Shown here one piece after another: positions 36,141 through 48,553 of a DNA stretch of 64,000 bases. This DNA comes from Petrolisthes cinctipes (Eukaryota; Arthropoda; Malacostraca; Decapoda; Porcellanidae): positions 1,736,001-1,800,000 of the forward strand of contig JAWQEG010000283.1 in assembly GCA_033782935.1 (NCBI GenBank), given 5' to 3'. The notes beneath the pieces are model-generated. The model saw nothing but the letters and a program-made list of their open reading frames with translations. It did not search any database and was not told the origin of the DNA. Every line of letters begins with the position of its first letter. The stretch's first letter is position 1. The position numbers were made by a program, and so were the translations under genes.

Positions 36141-39100
36141 GTCCCAGAAGGTATCTGTACATGCCTATTCCGTGTTAGAGTATTTTCAAAATACAGGCCA
36201 AAAACATACTGAAAATCGATCTTTTAGGTGCCCAAAAGTCGATATGTGCATGCATCTTCTGTACCCGTTTATATCTCAAATTCTGGCCCTAAACACCCGA
36301 AAATTCGATATTTTGGGGTCCCAGAAGCGATCTGTACATGCCTACTCCGTGTTAGAGTATTTTCAAAGTTCAAGCCCAAAACATGCTGAAAATCGATATT
36401 TTTGGTGCCCAAAGTCAATATGTGCATGTATCTTCTGTACCCGTTTATATCTCAAATTCAGGCTCAAAACACCCGAAAATTCAATATTTTGGGGTCCCAG
36501 AAGCAATCTGTACATGCCTACACAGTGCTAGAATATTTTCAAAATATAGGCTAAAAACATGCTAAAAATCGACATTTTAGGTGCCAAAAAATCGATATCT
36601 CAAATTCAGTCCCAAAACACCCGAAAATTCGATATTTAGAGGTCCCAGAAGGTATCTGTACATGCCTACTCCGTGTTAGAGTATTTTCAAAATACAGGCC
36701 AAAAACATACTGTAAATCGATCTTTTAGGTGCCCAAAAGTCGATATGTGCATGCATCTTCTGTACCCGTTTATATCTCAAATTCTGGCCCTAAACACCCG
36801 AAAATTCGATATTTTGGGGTCACAGAAGCGATCTGTACATGCCTACTCCGTGTTAGAGTATTTTCAAAATTCAGGCCCAAAACATGCTGAAAATCGATAT
36901 TTTTGGTGCCCAATGTCAATATGTGCATGTATCTTCTGTACCCGTTTATATCTCAAATTCAGGCTCAAAACACCCGAAAATTCAATATTTTGGGGTCCGA
37001 GAAGCAATCTGTACAGTGCTAGAATATTTTCAAAATATAGGCTAAAAACATGCTAAAAATCGATCTTTTAGGTGCCAAAAAGTCGATATCTCAAATTCAG
37101 TCCCAAAACACCCGAAAATTCGATATTTAGGGGTCCCAGAAGCGATCTGTACATGCCTACACCGTGTTAGAGTATTTTCAAAATACATGCTCAAAACATA
37201 CTGAAAATCGATCTTTTAGGTGCACAAAAGTCGATATGTGCATACATCTTCAGTACCCGTTTATATCTCAAATTCTGGCCCTAAACACACGAAAATTCGA
37301 TATTTTGGGGTCCGAGAAGCATTCTGTACAGTGCTAGAATATTTTCAAAATATAGGCTAAAAACATGCTAAAAATCGATCTTTTAGGTGCCAAAAAGTCG
37401 ATATCTCAAATTCAGTCCCAAAACACCCGAAAATTCGATATTTAGGGGTCCCAGAAGCGATGTGTACATGCCTAGGCACTCTGTGTTAGAGTATTTTCAA
37501 AATACATGCTCAAAACATACTGAAAATCGATCTTTTAGGTGCCCAAAAGTCGATATGTGCATGCATCTTCAGTACCCGTTTATATCTCAAATTCAGGCTC
37601 AAAACACCCGAAAATTCAATATTTTGGGGTCCCAGAAGCAATCTGTACATGCCTACACAGTGCTAGAATATTTTCAAAATATAGGCTAAAAACATGCTAA
37701 AAATCGACATTTTAGGTGCCAAAAAATCGATATCCCAAATTCAGTCTCAAAACACCCGAAAATTCGATATTTAGAGGTCCCAGAAGGTATCTGTACATGC
37801 CTACTCCGTGTTAGAGTATTTTCAAAATACAGGCCAAAAACATACTGAAAATCGATCTTTTAGGTGCCCAAAAGTCGATATGTGCATGCATCTTCTGTAC
37901 CCGTTTATATCTCAAATTCTGGCCCTAAACACCCGAAAATTCGATATTTTGGGGTCCCAGAAGCGATCTGTACATGCCTACTCCGTGTTAGAGTATTTTC
38001 AAAATTCAGGCCCAAAACATGCTGAAAATCGATATTTTTGGTGCCCAAAGTCAATATGTGCATGTATCTTCTGTACGTGTTTATATCTCAAATTGAAGCT
38101 CAAAACACCCGAAAATTCAATATTTTTGGGTCCCAGAAGCAATCTGTACATGCCTACTCAGTGCTAGAATATTTTCAAAATATAGGCTAAAAACATGCTA
38201 AAAATCGATCTTTTAGGTGCCAAAAAGTCGATATCTCAAATTCAGTCACAAAACACCCGAAAATTCGATATTTAGGGGTCCCAGAAGCGATCTGTACATG
38301 CCTACTCCGTGTTAGAGTATTTTCAAAATACATGCTCAAAACATACTGAAAATCGATCTTTCAGGTGCACAAAAGTCGATATGTGCATGAATCTTCAGTA
38401 CCCGTTTATATCTCAAATTCAGGCTCAAAACACCCGAAAATACAATATTTTGGGGTCCCAGAAGCAATCTGTACATGCCTACTCAGTGTTAGAGTATTTT
38501 CAAAATACAGGCCCAAAACATGCTGAAAATCGATATTTTAGATGCCCAAAGTCAATATGTGCATGTATCTTCTGTACCCGTTTATATCTCAAATTGAGGC
38601 TCAAAACACCCGAAAATTCAATATTTTGGGGTCCCAGAAGCAATCTGTACATGCCTACACAGTGCTAGAATATTTTCAAAATATAGGCTAAAAACATGCT
38701 AAAAATCGACATTTTAGGTGCCAAAAAATCGATATCTCAAATTCAGTCCCAAAACACCCGAAAATTCGATATTTAGAGGTCCCAGAAGGTATCTGTACAT
38801 GCCTACTCCGTGTTAGAGTATTTTCAAAGTACAGGCCAAAAACATACTGAAAATCGATCTTTTAGGTGCCCAAAAGTCGATATGTGCATGCATCTTCTGT
38901 ACCCGTTTATATCTCAAATTCTGGCCTTAAACACCCGAAAATTCGCTATTTTGGGGTCCCAGAAGCGATCTGTACATGCCTACTCCGTGTTAGAGTATTT
39001 TCAAAATACATGCTCAAAACATACTGAAAATTGATCTTTTAGGTGCACAAAAGTCGATATGTGCATGCATCTTCAGTACCCGTTTATATCTCAAATTCAG

Positions 39101-41238
39101 GCTCAAAACACCCGAAAATTCAATATTTTGGGGGCCCAGAAGCGATCTGTACATGCCTACTCCGTGTTAGTGTATTTTCAAAATATAGGCTAAAAACATG
39201 CTGAAAATCGACATTTTTGGTGCCAAAAAATCGATATCTCAAATTCAGTCCCAAAACACACGAAAATTCGATATTTAGAGGTCCCAGAAGGTATCTGTAC
39301 ATGCCTACTCCGTGTTAGAGTATTTTCAAAATACAGGCCAAAAACATACTGAAAATCGATATTTTAGATGCCCAAAGTCAATATGTGCATGTATCTTCTG
39401 TACCCATTTATATCTCAAATTCAGGCTCAATACACCCGAAAATTCAATATTTTGGGGTCCCAGAAGCAATCTGTACACAGTGCTAGAACATTTTCAAAAT
39501 ATAGGCTAAAAACATGCTAAAAATCGACATTTTAGGTGCCAAAAAATCGATATCTCAAATTCAGTCCCAAAACACCCGAAAATTCGATATTTAGAGGTCC
39601 CAGAAGGTATCTGTACATGCCTACTCCGTGTTAGAGTATTTTCAAAATACAGGCCAAAAACATACTGAAAATCGATCTTTTAGGTGCCCAAAAGTCGATA
39701 TGTGCATGCATCTTCTGTACCCGTTTATATCTCAAATTCTGGCCCTAAACACCCGAAAATTCGATATTTTGGGGTCCCAGAAGCGATCTGTACATGCATA
39801 CTCCGTGTTAGAGTATTTTCAAAATTCAGGCCCAAAACATGCTGAAAATCGATATTTTTGGTGCCCAATGTCAATATGTGCATGTATCTTCTGTACCCGT
39901 TTATATCTCAAATTCAGGCTCAAAACACCCGAAAATTCAATATTTTGGGGTCCCAGAAGCAATCTGTACAGTGCTAGAATATTTTCAAAATATAGGCTAA
40001 AAACATGCTAAAAATCGATCTTTTAGGTGCCAAAAAGTCGATATCTCAAATTCAGTCCCAAAACACCCGAAAATTCGATATTTAGGGGTCCCAGAAGCGA
40101 TCTGTACATGCCTACTCCGTGTTAGAGTATTTTCAAAATACATGCTCAAAACATACTGAAAATCGATCTTTTAGGTGCACAAAAGTCGATATGTGCATGC
40201 ATCTTCAGTACCCGTTTATATCTCAAATTCAGGCTCAAAACACCCGAAAATTTAATATTTTGGGGTCCCAGAAGCAATCTGTACATGCCTTAACAGTGCT
40301 AGAATATTTTCAAAATATAGGCTAAAAACATGCTGAAAATCGAGATTTTAGGTGCCAAAAAATCGATATCTCAAATTCAGTCCCAAAACACCCAAAAATT
40401 CGATATTTAGAGGTCCCAGAAGGTATCTGTACATGCCTACTCCGTGTTAGAGTATTTTCAAAATACAGGCCAAAAACATACTGAAAATCGATCTTTTAGG
40501 TGCCCAAAAGTCGATATGTGCATGCATCATCTGTACCCGTTTATATGTCAAATTCTGGCCCTAAACACCCGAAATTTCGATATTTTGGGGTCCTAGAAGC
40601 GATCTGTACATGCCTACTCAGTGCTAGAATATTTTCAAAATATAGGCTAAAAACATGCTAAAAATCGATCTTTTAGGTGCCAAAAAGTCGATATCTCAAA
40701 TTCAGTCCCAAAACACCTGAAAATTCGATATTTAGGGGTCCCAGAAGCGATCTGTACATGCCTACTCCATGTTAGAGTATTTTCAAAATAAATGCTCAAA
40801 ACATACTGAAAATCGATCTTTTAGGTGCACAAAAGTCGATATGTGCATGCATCTTCAGTACCCGTTTATATCTCAAATTCAGGCTCAAAACACCCGAAAA
40901 TTCAATATTTTGGGGTCCCAGAAGCAATCTGTACATGCCTACTCAGTGTTAGAGTATTTTCAAAATACAGGCCCAAAACATGCTGAAAATCGATATTTTA
41001 GATGCCCAAAGTCAATATGTGCATGTATCTTCTGTACCCGTTTATATCTCAAATTCAGGCTCAAAACACCCGAAAATTCAATATTTTGGGGTCCCAGAAG
41101 CAATCTGTACATGCCTACACAGTGCTAGAATATTTTCAAAATATAGGCTAAAATCATGTTAAAAATCGACATTTTAGGTGCCAAAAAATCGATATCTCAA
41201 ATTCAGTCCCAAAACACCCGAATATTCGATATTTAGAG

Positions 41239-44200
41239 TTCCCAGAAGGTATTTGTACATGCCTACTCCGTGTTAGAGTATTTTCAAAATACAAGCCAAA
41301 AACATACTGAAAATCGATCTTTTAGGTGCCCAAAAGTCGATATGTGCATGCATCATCTGTACCCGTTTATATCTCAAATTCTGGCCCTAAACACCCGAAA
41401 ATTCGATATTTTGGGGTCCCAGAAGCGATCTGTACATGCCTACTCAGTGTTAGAGTATTTTCAAAATTCAGGCCCAAAACATGCTGAAAATCGATATTTT
41501 AGATGCCCAAAGTCAATATGTGCATGTATCTTCTGTACCCGTTTATATCTCAAATTCAGGCTCAAAACACCCGAAAATTCAATATTTTGGGGTCCCAGAA
41601 GCAATCTGTACAGTGCTAGAATTTTTTCAAAATATAGGCTAAAAACATGCTAAAAATCGATCTTTTAGGTGCCAAAAAGTCGATATCTCAAATTCAGTCC
41701 CAAAACACCCGAAAATTCGATATTTAGGGGTCCCAGAAGCGATCTGTACATGCCTACTCCGTGTTAGAGTATTTTCAAATTACATGCTCAAAACATACTG
41801 AAAATCGATCTTTTAGGTGCACAAAAGTCGATATGTGCATGCATCTTCAGTACCCGTTTATATCTCAAATTCAGGCTCAAAACACCCGAAAATTCGATAT
41901 TTTGGGGTCCCTGAAGCGATCTGTACATGCCTACTCCGTGTTAGAGTATTTTCAAAATTCAGGCCCAAAACATGCTGAAAATCGATATTTTTGGTGCCCA
42001 AAGTCAATATGTGCATGTATCTTCTGTACCCGTTTATATCTCAAATTCAGGCTCAAAACAACCGAAAATTCAATATTTTGGGGTCCCAGAAGCAATCTGT
42101 ACATGCCTACTCAGTGCTAGAATATTTTCTAAATATAGGCTAAAAACATGCTAAAAATCGATCTTTTAGGTGCCAAAAAGTCGATATCTCAAATTCAGTC
42201 CCAAAACACCCGAAAATTCGATATTTAGGGGTCCCAGAAGGTATCTGTACATGCCTACTCCGTGTTAGAGTATTTTCAAAATACATGCTCAAAACATACT
42301 GAAAATCGATCTTTTAGGTGCACAAAAGTCGATATATGCATGCATCTTCAGTACCCGTTTATATCTCAAATTCTGGCCCTAAACACCCGAAAATTCGATA
42401 TTTTGGGGTCCCAGAAGCGATCTGTACATGCCTACTCCGTGTTAGAGTATTTTCAAAATTCAGGCCCAAAACATGCTGAAAATCGATATTTTTGGTGCCC
42501 AAAGTATCTTCTGCACCCGTTTATATCTCAAATTCAGGCTCAAAACACCCGAAAATTCAATATTTTGGGGTCCCAGAAGCAATCTGTACAGTGCTAGAAT
42601 ATTTTTTAAAATAAAGGCTAAAAACATGCTAAAAATCGATCTTTTAGGTGCCAAAAAGTCGATATCTCAAATTCAGTCCCAAAACACCCGAAAATTCGAT
42701 ATTTAGGGGTCCCAGAAGCGATCTGTACATGCCTACTCCGTGTTAGAGTATTTTCAAAATACATGCTCAAAACATACTGAAAATCGATCTTTTAGGTGCA
42801 CAAAAGTCGATATGTGCATGCATCTTCAGTACCCGTTTATATCTCAAATTCAGGCTCAAAACACCCGAAAATTCAATATTTTGAGGTCCCAGAAGCGATC
42901 TGTACATGCCTACAAAGTGTTAGAGTATTTTCAAAATACAGGCCCAAAACATGCTGAAAATCGATATTTTAGATGCCCAAAGTCAATATGTGCATGTATC
43001 TTCTGTACCCGTTTATATCTCAAATTGAGGCTCAAAACACCCGAAAATTCAATATTTTGGGGTCCCAGAAGCAATCTGTACATGCCTACACAGTGCTAGA
43101 ATATTTTCAAAATATAGGCTAAAAACATGTTAAAAATCGACATTTTAGGTGCCAAAAAATCGATATCTCAAATTCAGTCCCAAAACACCCGAATATTCGA
43201 TATTTAGAGGTCCCAGAAGGTATCTGTACATGCCTACTCCGTGTTAGAGTATTTTCAAAATACAAGCCAAAAACATACTGAAAATCGATCTTTTAGGTGC
43301 CCAAAAGTCGATATGTGCATGCATCATCTGTACCCGTTTATATCTCAAATTCTGGCCCTAAACACCCGAAAATTCGATATTTTGGGGTCCCAGAAGCGAT
43401 CTGTACATGCCTACTCAGTGTTAGAGTATTTTCAAAATTCAGGCCCAAAACATGCTGAAAATCGATATTTTAGATGCCCAAAGTCAATATGTGCATGTAT
43501 CTTCTGTACCCGTTTATATCTCAAATTCAGGCTCAAAACACCCGAAAATTCAATATTTTGGGGTCCCAGAAGCAATCTGTACAGTGCTAGAATTTTTTCA
43601 AAATATAGGCTAAAAACATGCTAAAAATCGATCTTTTAGGTGCCAAAAAGTCGATATCTCAAATTCAGTCCCAAAACACCCGAAAATTCGATATTTAGGG
43701 GTCCCAGAAGCGATCTGTACATGCCTACTCCGTGTTAGAGTATTTTCAAATTACATGCTCAAAACATACTGAAAATCGATCTTTTAGGTGCACAAAAGTC
43801 GATATGTGCATGCATCTTCAGTACCCGTTTATATCTCAAATTCAGGCTCAAAACACCCGAAAATTCGATATTTTGGGGTCCCTGAAGCGATCTGTACATG
43901 CCTACTCCGTGTTAGAGTATTTTCAAAATTCAGGCCCAAAACATGCTGAAAATCGATATTTTTGGTGCCCAAAGTCAATATGTGCATGTATCTTCTGTAC
44001 CCGTTTATATCTCAAATTCAGGCTCAAAACAACCGAAAATTCAATATTTTGGGGTCCCAGAAGCAATCTGTACATGCCTACTCAGTGCTAGAATATTTTC
44101 AAAATATAGGCTAAAAACATGCTAAAAATCGATCTTTTAGGTGCCAAAAAGTCGATATCTCAAATTCAGTCCCAAAACACCCGAAAATTCTATATTTAGG

Positions 44201-45180
44201 GGTCCCAGAAGGTATCTGTACATGCCTACTCCGTGTTAGAGTATTTTCAAAATACATGCTCAAAACATACTGAAAATGGATCTTTTAGGTGCACAAAAGT
44301 CGATATATGCATGCATCTTCAGTACCCGTTTATATCTCAAATTCTGGCCCTAAACACCCGAAAATTCGATATTTTGGGGTCCCAGAAGCGATCTGTACAT
44401 GCCTACTCCGTGTTAGAGTATTTTCAAAATTCAGGCCCAAAACATGCTGAAAATCGATATTTTTCGTGCCCAAAGTATCTTCTGCACCCGTTTATATCTC
44501 AAATTCAGGCTCAAAACACCCGAAAATTCAATATTTTGGGGTCCCAGAAGCAATCTGTACAGTGCTAGAATATTTTTTTAAATAAAGGCTAAAAACATGC
44601 TAAAAATCGATCTTTTAGGTGCCAAAAAGTCGATATCTCAAATTCAGTCCCAAAACACCCGAAAATTCGATATTTAGGGGTCCCAGAAGCGATCTGTACA
44701 TGCCTACTCCGTGTTAGAGTATTTTCAAAATACATGCTCAAAACATACTGAAAATCGATCTTTTAGGTGCACAAAAGTCGATATGTGCATGCATCTTCAG
44801 TACCCGTTTATATCTCAAATTCAGGCTCAAAACACCCGAAAATTCAATATTTTGGGGTCCCAGAAGCAATCTGTACATGCCTACTCAGTGTTAGAGTATT
44901 TTCAAAATACAGGCCCAAAACATGCTGAAAATCGATATTTTAGATGCCCAAAGTCAATATGTGCATGTATCTTCTGTACCCGTTTATATCTCAAATTCAG
45001 GCTCAAAACACCCGAAAATTCAATATTTTGGGGTCCCAGAAGCAATCTGTACATGCCTACACAGTGCTAGAATATTTTCAAAATATAGGCTAAAAACATG
45101 CTAAAAATCGACATTTTAGGTGCCAAAAAATCGATATCTCAAATTCAGTCCCAAAACACCCGAAAATTCGATATTTAGAG
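41239..45180. repeat. Two tandem 1971-bp units in copy 2
   Basis: Units start at 41239 and 43210. Monomer order and the private marks match 30520-34460, including TTTTTCGTGCCC in the second unit only (44459). This places the 1971-bp duplication before the 10.7-kb duplication. Differences from copy 1 include GAAAATGGATC near 44275 and a longer T run in TATTTTTTTAAATAAAGG near 44571. Confidence 0.91.
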
Positions 45181-47523
45181 GTCCCAGAAGGTATCTGTAC
45201 ATGCCTACTCCGTGTTAGAGTATTTTCAAAATACAGGCCAAAAACATACTGAAAATCGATCTCTTAGGTGCCCAAAAGTCGATATGTGCATGCATCTTCT
45301 GTACCCGTTTATATCTCAAATTCTGGCCTTAAACACCCGAAAATTCGATATTTTGGGGTCCCAGAAGCGATCTGTACATGCCTACTCAGTGTTAGAGTAT
45401 TTTCAAAATACAGGCCCAAAACATATTGAAAATCGATCTTTTAGGTGCACAAAAGTCGATAAGTGCATGTATCTTCTGTACCCGTTTATATCTCAAATTC
45501 AGGCTCAAAACACCCGAAAATTCAATATTTTGGGGTCCCAGAAGCAATCTGTACATGCCTACACAGTGCTAGAATATTTTCAAAATATAGGCTAAAAACA
45601 TGCTAAAAATCGACATTTTAGGTGCCAAAAAATCGATATCTCAAATTCAGTCCCAAAACACCCGAAAATTCGATATTTAGAGGTCCCAGAAGGTATCTGT
45701 ACATGCCTACTCCGTGTTAGAGTATTATCAAAATACAAGCCAAAAACATACTGAAAATCGATCTTTTAGGTGCCCAAAAGTCGATATGTGCATGCATCTT
45801 CTGTACCCGTTTATATCTCAAATTCTGGCCCTAAACACCCGAAAATTCGATATTTTGGGGTCCCAGAAGCGATCTGATTATGCCTACTCCGTGTTAGAGT
45901 ATTTTCAAAATACATGCTCAAAACATACTGAAAATCGATCGTCAATATGTGCATGTATCTTCTGTACCCGTTTATATCTCAAATTCAGGCTCAAAACACC
46001 CGAAAATTCAATATTTTGGGGTCCCAGAAGCGATCTGTACATGCCTACTCAGTGTTAGAGTATTTTCAAAATACAGGCCCAAAACATGCTGAAAATCGAT
46101 ATTTTAGATGCCCAAAGTCAATATGTGCATGTATCTTCTGTACCCGTTTATATCTCAAATTCAGGCTCAAAACACCCGAAAATTCAATATTTTGGGGTCC
46201 CAGAAGCAATCTGTACATGCCTACACAGTGCTAGAATATTTTCAAAATATAGGCTAAAAACATGCTAAAAATCGAAATTTTAGGTGCCAAAAAATCGATA
46301 TCTCAAATTCAGTCCCAAAACACCCGAAAATTCGATATTTAGAGGACCCAGAAGGTATCTGTACATGCCTACTCCGTGTTAGAGTATTATCAAAATACAA
46401 GCCAAAAACATACTGAAAATCGATCTCTTAGGTGCCCAAAAGTCGATATGTGCATGCATCTTCTGTACCCGTTTATATCTCAAATTCTGGCCTTAAACAC
46501 CCGAAAATTCGATATTTTGGGGTCCCAGAAGCGATCTGTACATGCCTACTCAGTGTTAGAGTATTTTCAAAATACAGGCCCAAAACATATTGAAAATCGA
46601 TCTTTTAGGTGCACAAAAGTCGATAAGTGCATGTATCTTCTGTACCCGTTTATATCTCAAATTCAGGCTCAAAACACCCGAAAATTCAATATTTTGGGGT
46701 CCCAGAAGCAATCTGTACATGCCTACACAGTGCTAGAATATTTTCAAAATATAGGCTAAAAACATGCTAAAAATCGACATTTTAGGTGCCAAAAAATCGA
46801 TATCTCAAATTCAGTCCCAAAACACCCGAAAATTCGATATTTAGAGGTCCCAGAAGGTATCTGTACATGCCTACTCCGTGTTAGAGTATTATCAAAATAC
46901 AAGCCAAAAACATACTGAAAATCGATCTTTTAGGTGCCCAAAAGTCGATATGTGCATGCATCTTCTGTACCCGTTTATATCTCAAATTCTGGCCCTAAAC
47001 ACCCGAAAATTCGATATTTTGGGGTCCCAGAAGCGATCTGGTTATGCCTACTCCGTGTTAGAGTATTTTCAAAATACATGCTCAAAACATACTGAAAATC
47101 GATCGTTTAGGTGCCCAAAGTCAATATGTGCATGTATCTTCTGTACCCGTTTATACCTCAAATTCAGGCTCAAAACACCCGAAAATTCAATATTTTGGGG
47201 TCCCAGAAGCGATCTGTACATGCCTACTCAGTGTTAGAGTATTTTCAAAATACAGGCCCAAAACATGCTGAAAATCGATATTTTAGATGCCCAAAGTCAA
47301 TATGTGCATGTATCTTCTGTACCCGTTTATATCTCAAATTCAGGCTCAAAACACCCGAAAATTCAATATTTTGGGGTCCCAGAAGCAATCTGTACATGCC
47401 TACACAGTGCTAGAATATTTTCAAAATATAGGCTAAAAACATGCTAAAAATCGACATTTTAGGTGCCAAATAATCGATATCTCAAATTCAGTCCCAAAAC
47501 ACCCGAAAATTCGATATTTAGAG
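45181..47523. repeat. Two tandem 1179-bp units in copy 2
   Basis: Units at 45181 (1164 bp because of a 15-bp deletion near 45941) and 46345 (1179 bp) have the order A1, B2/A chimera, C, A1, A2/B chimera, B2, C. Copy 1 of the 10.7-kb block has only one such unit. The A1 monomer at 46345 is itself a join: its front (GAGGACCCAG, TTATCAAAATACAAGCC) matches the A1 at 47524, while its remainder (GATCTCTTAGG, GGCCTTAAAC) matches the A1 at 45181. Confidence 0.9.
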
Positions 47524-48553
47524 GACCCAGAAGGTATCTGTACATGCCTACTCCGTGTTAGAGTATTATCAAAATACAAGCCAAAAACATACTGAAAATC
47601 GATCTTTTAGGTGCCCAAAAGTCGATATGTGCATGCATCTTCTGTACCCGTTTATATCTCAAATTCTGGCCCTAAACACCCGAAAATTCGATATTTTGGG
47701 GTTCCAGAAGCGATCTGAACATGCCTACTCCGTGTTAGAGTATTTCCAAAATACATGCTCAAAACATACTGAAAATCGATCGTTTAGGTGCCCAAAGTCA
47801 ATATGTGCATGTATCTTCTGTACCCGTTTATATCTCAAATTCAGGCTCAAAACACCCGAAAATTCAATATTTTGGGGTCCCAGAAGCGATCTGTACATGC
47901 CTACTCAGTGTTAGAGTATTTTCAAAATACAGGCCCAAAACATGCTGAAAATCGATATTTTAGATGCCCAAAGTCAATATGTGCATGTATCTTCTGTACC
48001 CGTTTATATCTCAAATTCAGGCTCAAAAAACCCGAAAATTCAATATTTTGGGGTCCCAGAAGCAATCTGTACATGCCTACACAGTGCTAGAATATTTTCA
48101 AAATATAGGCTAAAAACATGCTAAAAATCGACATTTTAGGTGCCAAAAAATCGATATCTCAAATTCAGTCCCAAAACACCCGAATATTCGATATTTAAAG
48201 GTCCCAGAAGGTATCTGTACATGCCTATTCCGTGTTAGAGTATTTTCAAAATACAGGCCAAAAACATACTGAAAATCGATCTTTTAGGTGCCCAAAAGTC
48301 GATATGTGCATGCATCTTCTGTACCCGTTTATATCTCAAATTCTGGCCCTAAACACCCGAAAATTCGATATTTTTGGGTCCCAGAAGCGATCTGTACATG
48401 CCTACTTCGTGTTAGAGTATTTTCAAAGTTCAGGCCCAAAACATGCTGAAAATCGATATTTTTGGTGCCCAAAGTCAATATGTGCATGTATCTTCTGTAC
48501 CCGTTTATATCTCAAATTCAGGCTCAAAACACCCGAAAATTCAATATTTTGGG

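Larger units (their letters stand above)
26268..36994. repeat. 10.7-kb block, copy 1
   Basis: This block reappears 10,727 bp downstream. The left limit is set by the first shared rare mark, GGTCCGAGAAGCAATCTG at 26268 and 36995; monomers just before it differ between the copies. Other shared marks are GTCCGAGAAGCATTCTG (26583/37310), CCTAGGCACTCTG (26745/37472), CTGTACGTGTTTATATC with TTGAAGC (27345/38072), GGGGGCCCAG (28402/39129), TAACAGTGC (29572/40291) and four copies of GAATTTTTTCAAAAT. Offsets fall to 10,719 and then 10,705 where copy 2 has small deletions. By eye the copies differ by a few tens of bases in 10 kb. Clear collinearity ends near 36.45 kb; the last 500 bp is a less certain part of the unit. 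Confidence 0.9.
36995..48553. repeat. 10.7-kb block, copy 2 (expanded)
   Basis: Collinear with 26268-36.45 kb up to about 48.45 kb, but longer. It has gained one 1179-bp unit (46345-47523), keeps a B2 plus C pair (47877, 48053) that copy 1 has fused into one monomer, and has lost 8 bp near 39474 and 15 bp near 45941. Shared marks near the right end are TTTAAAGGTCCCAG with CCTATTCCGTG (36136/48196) and TTTTCAAAGTTCA (36362/48422). Copy 2 follows copy 1 directly, so this is a tandem duplication and not a dispersed one. Confidence 0.9.
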
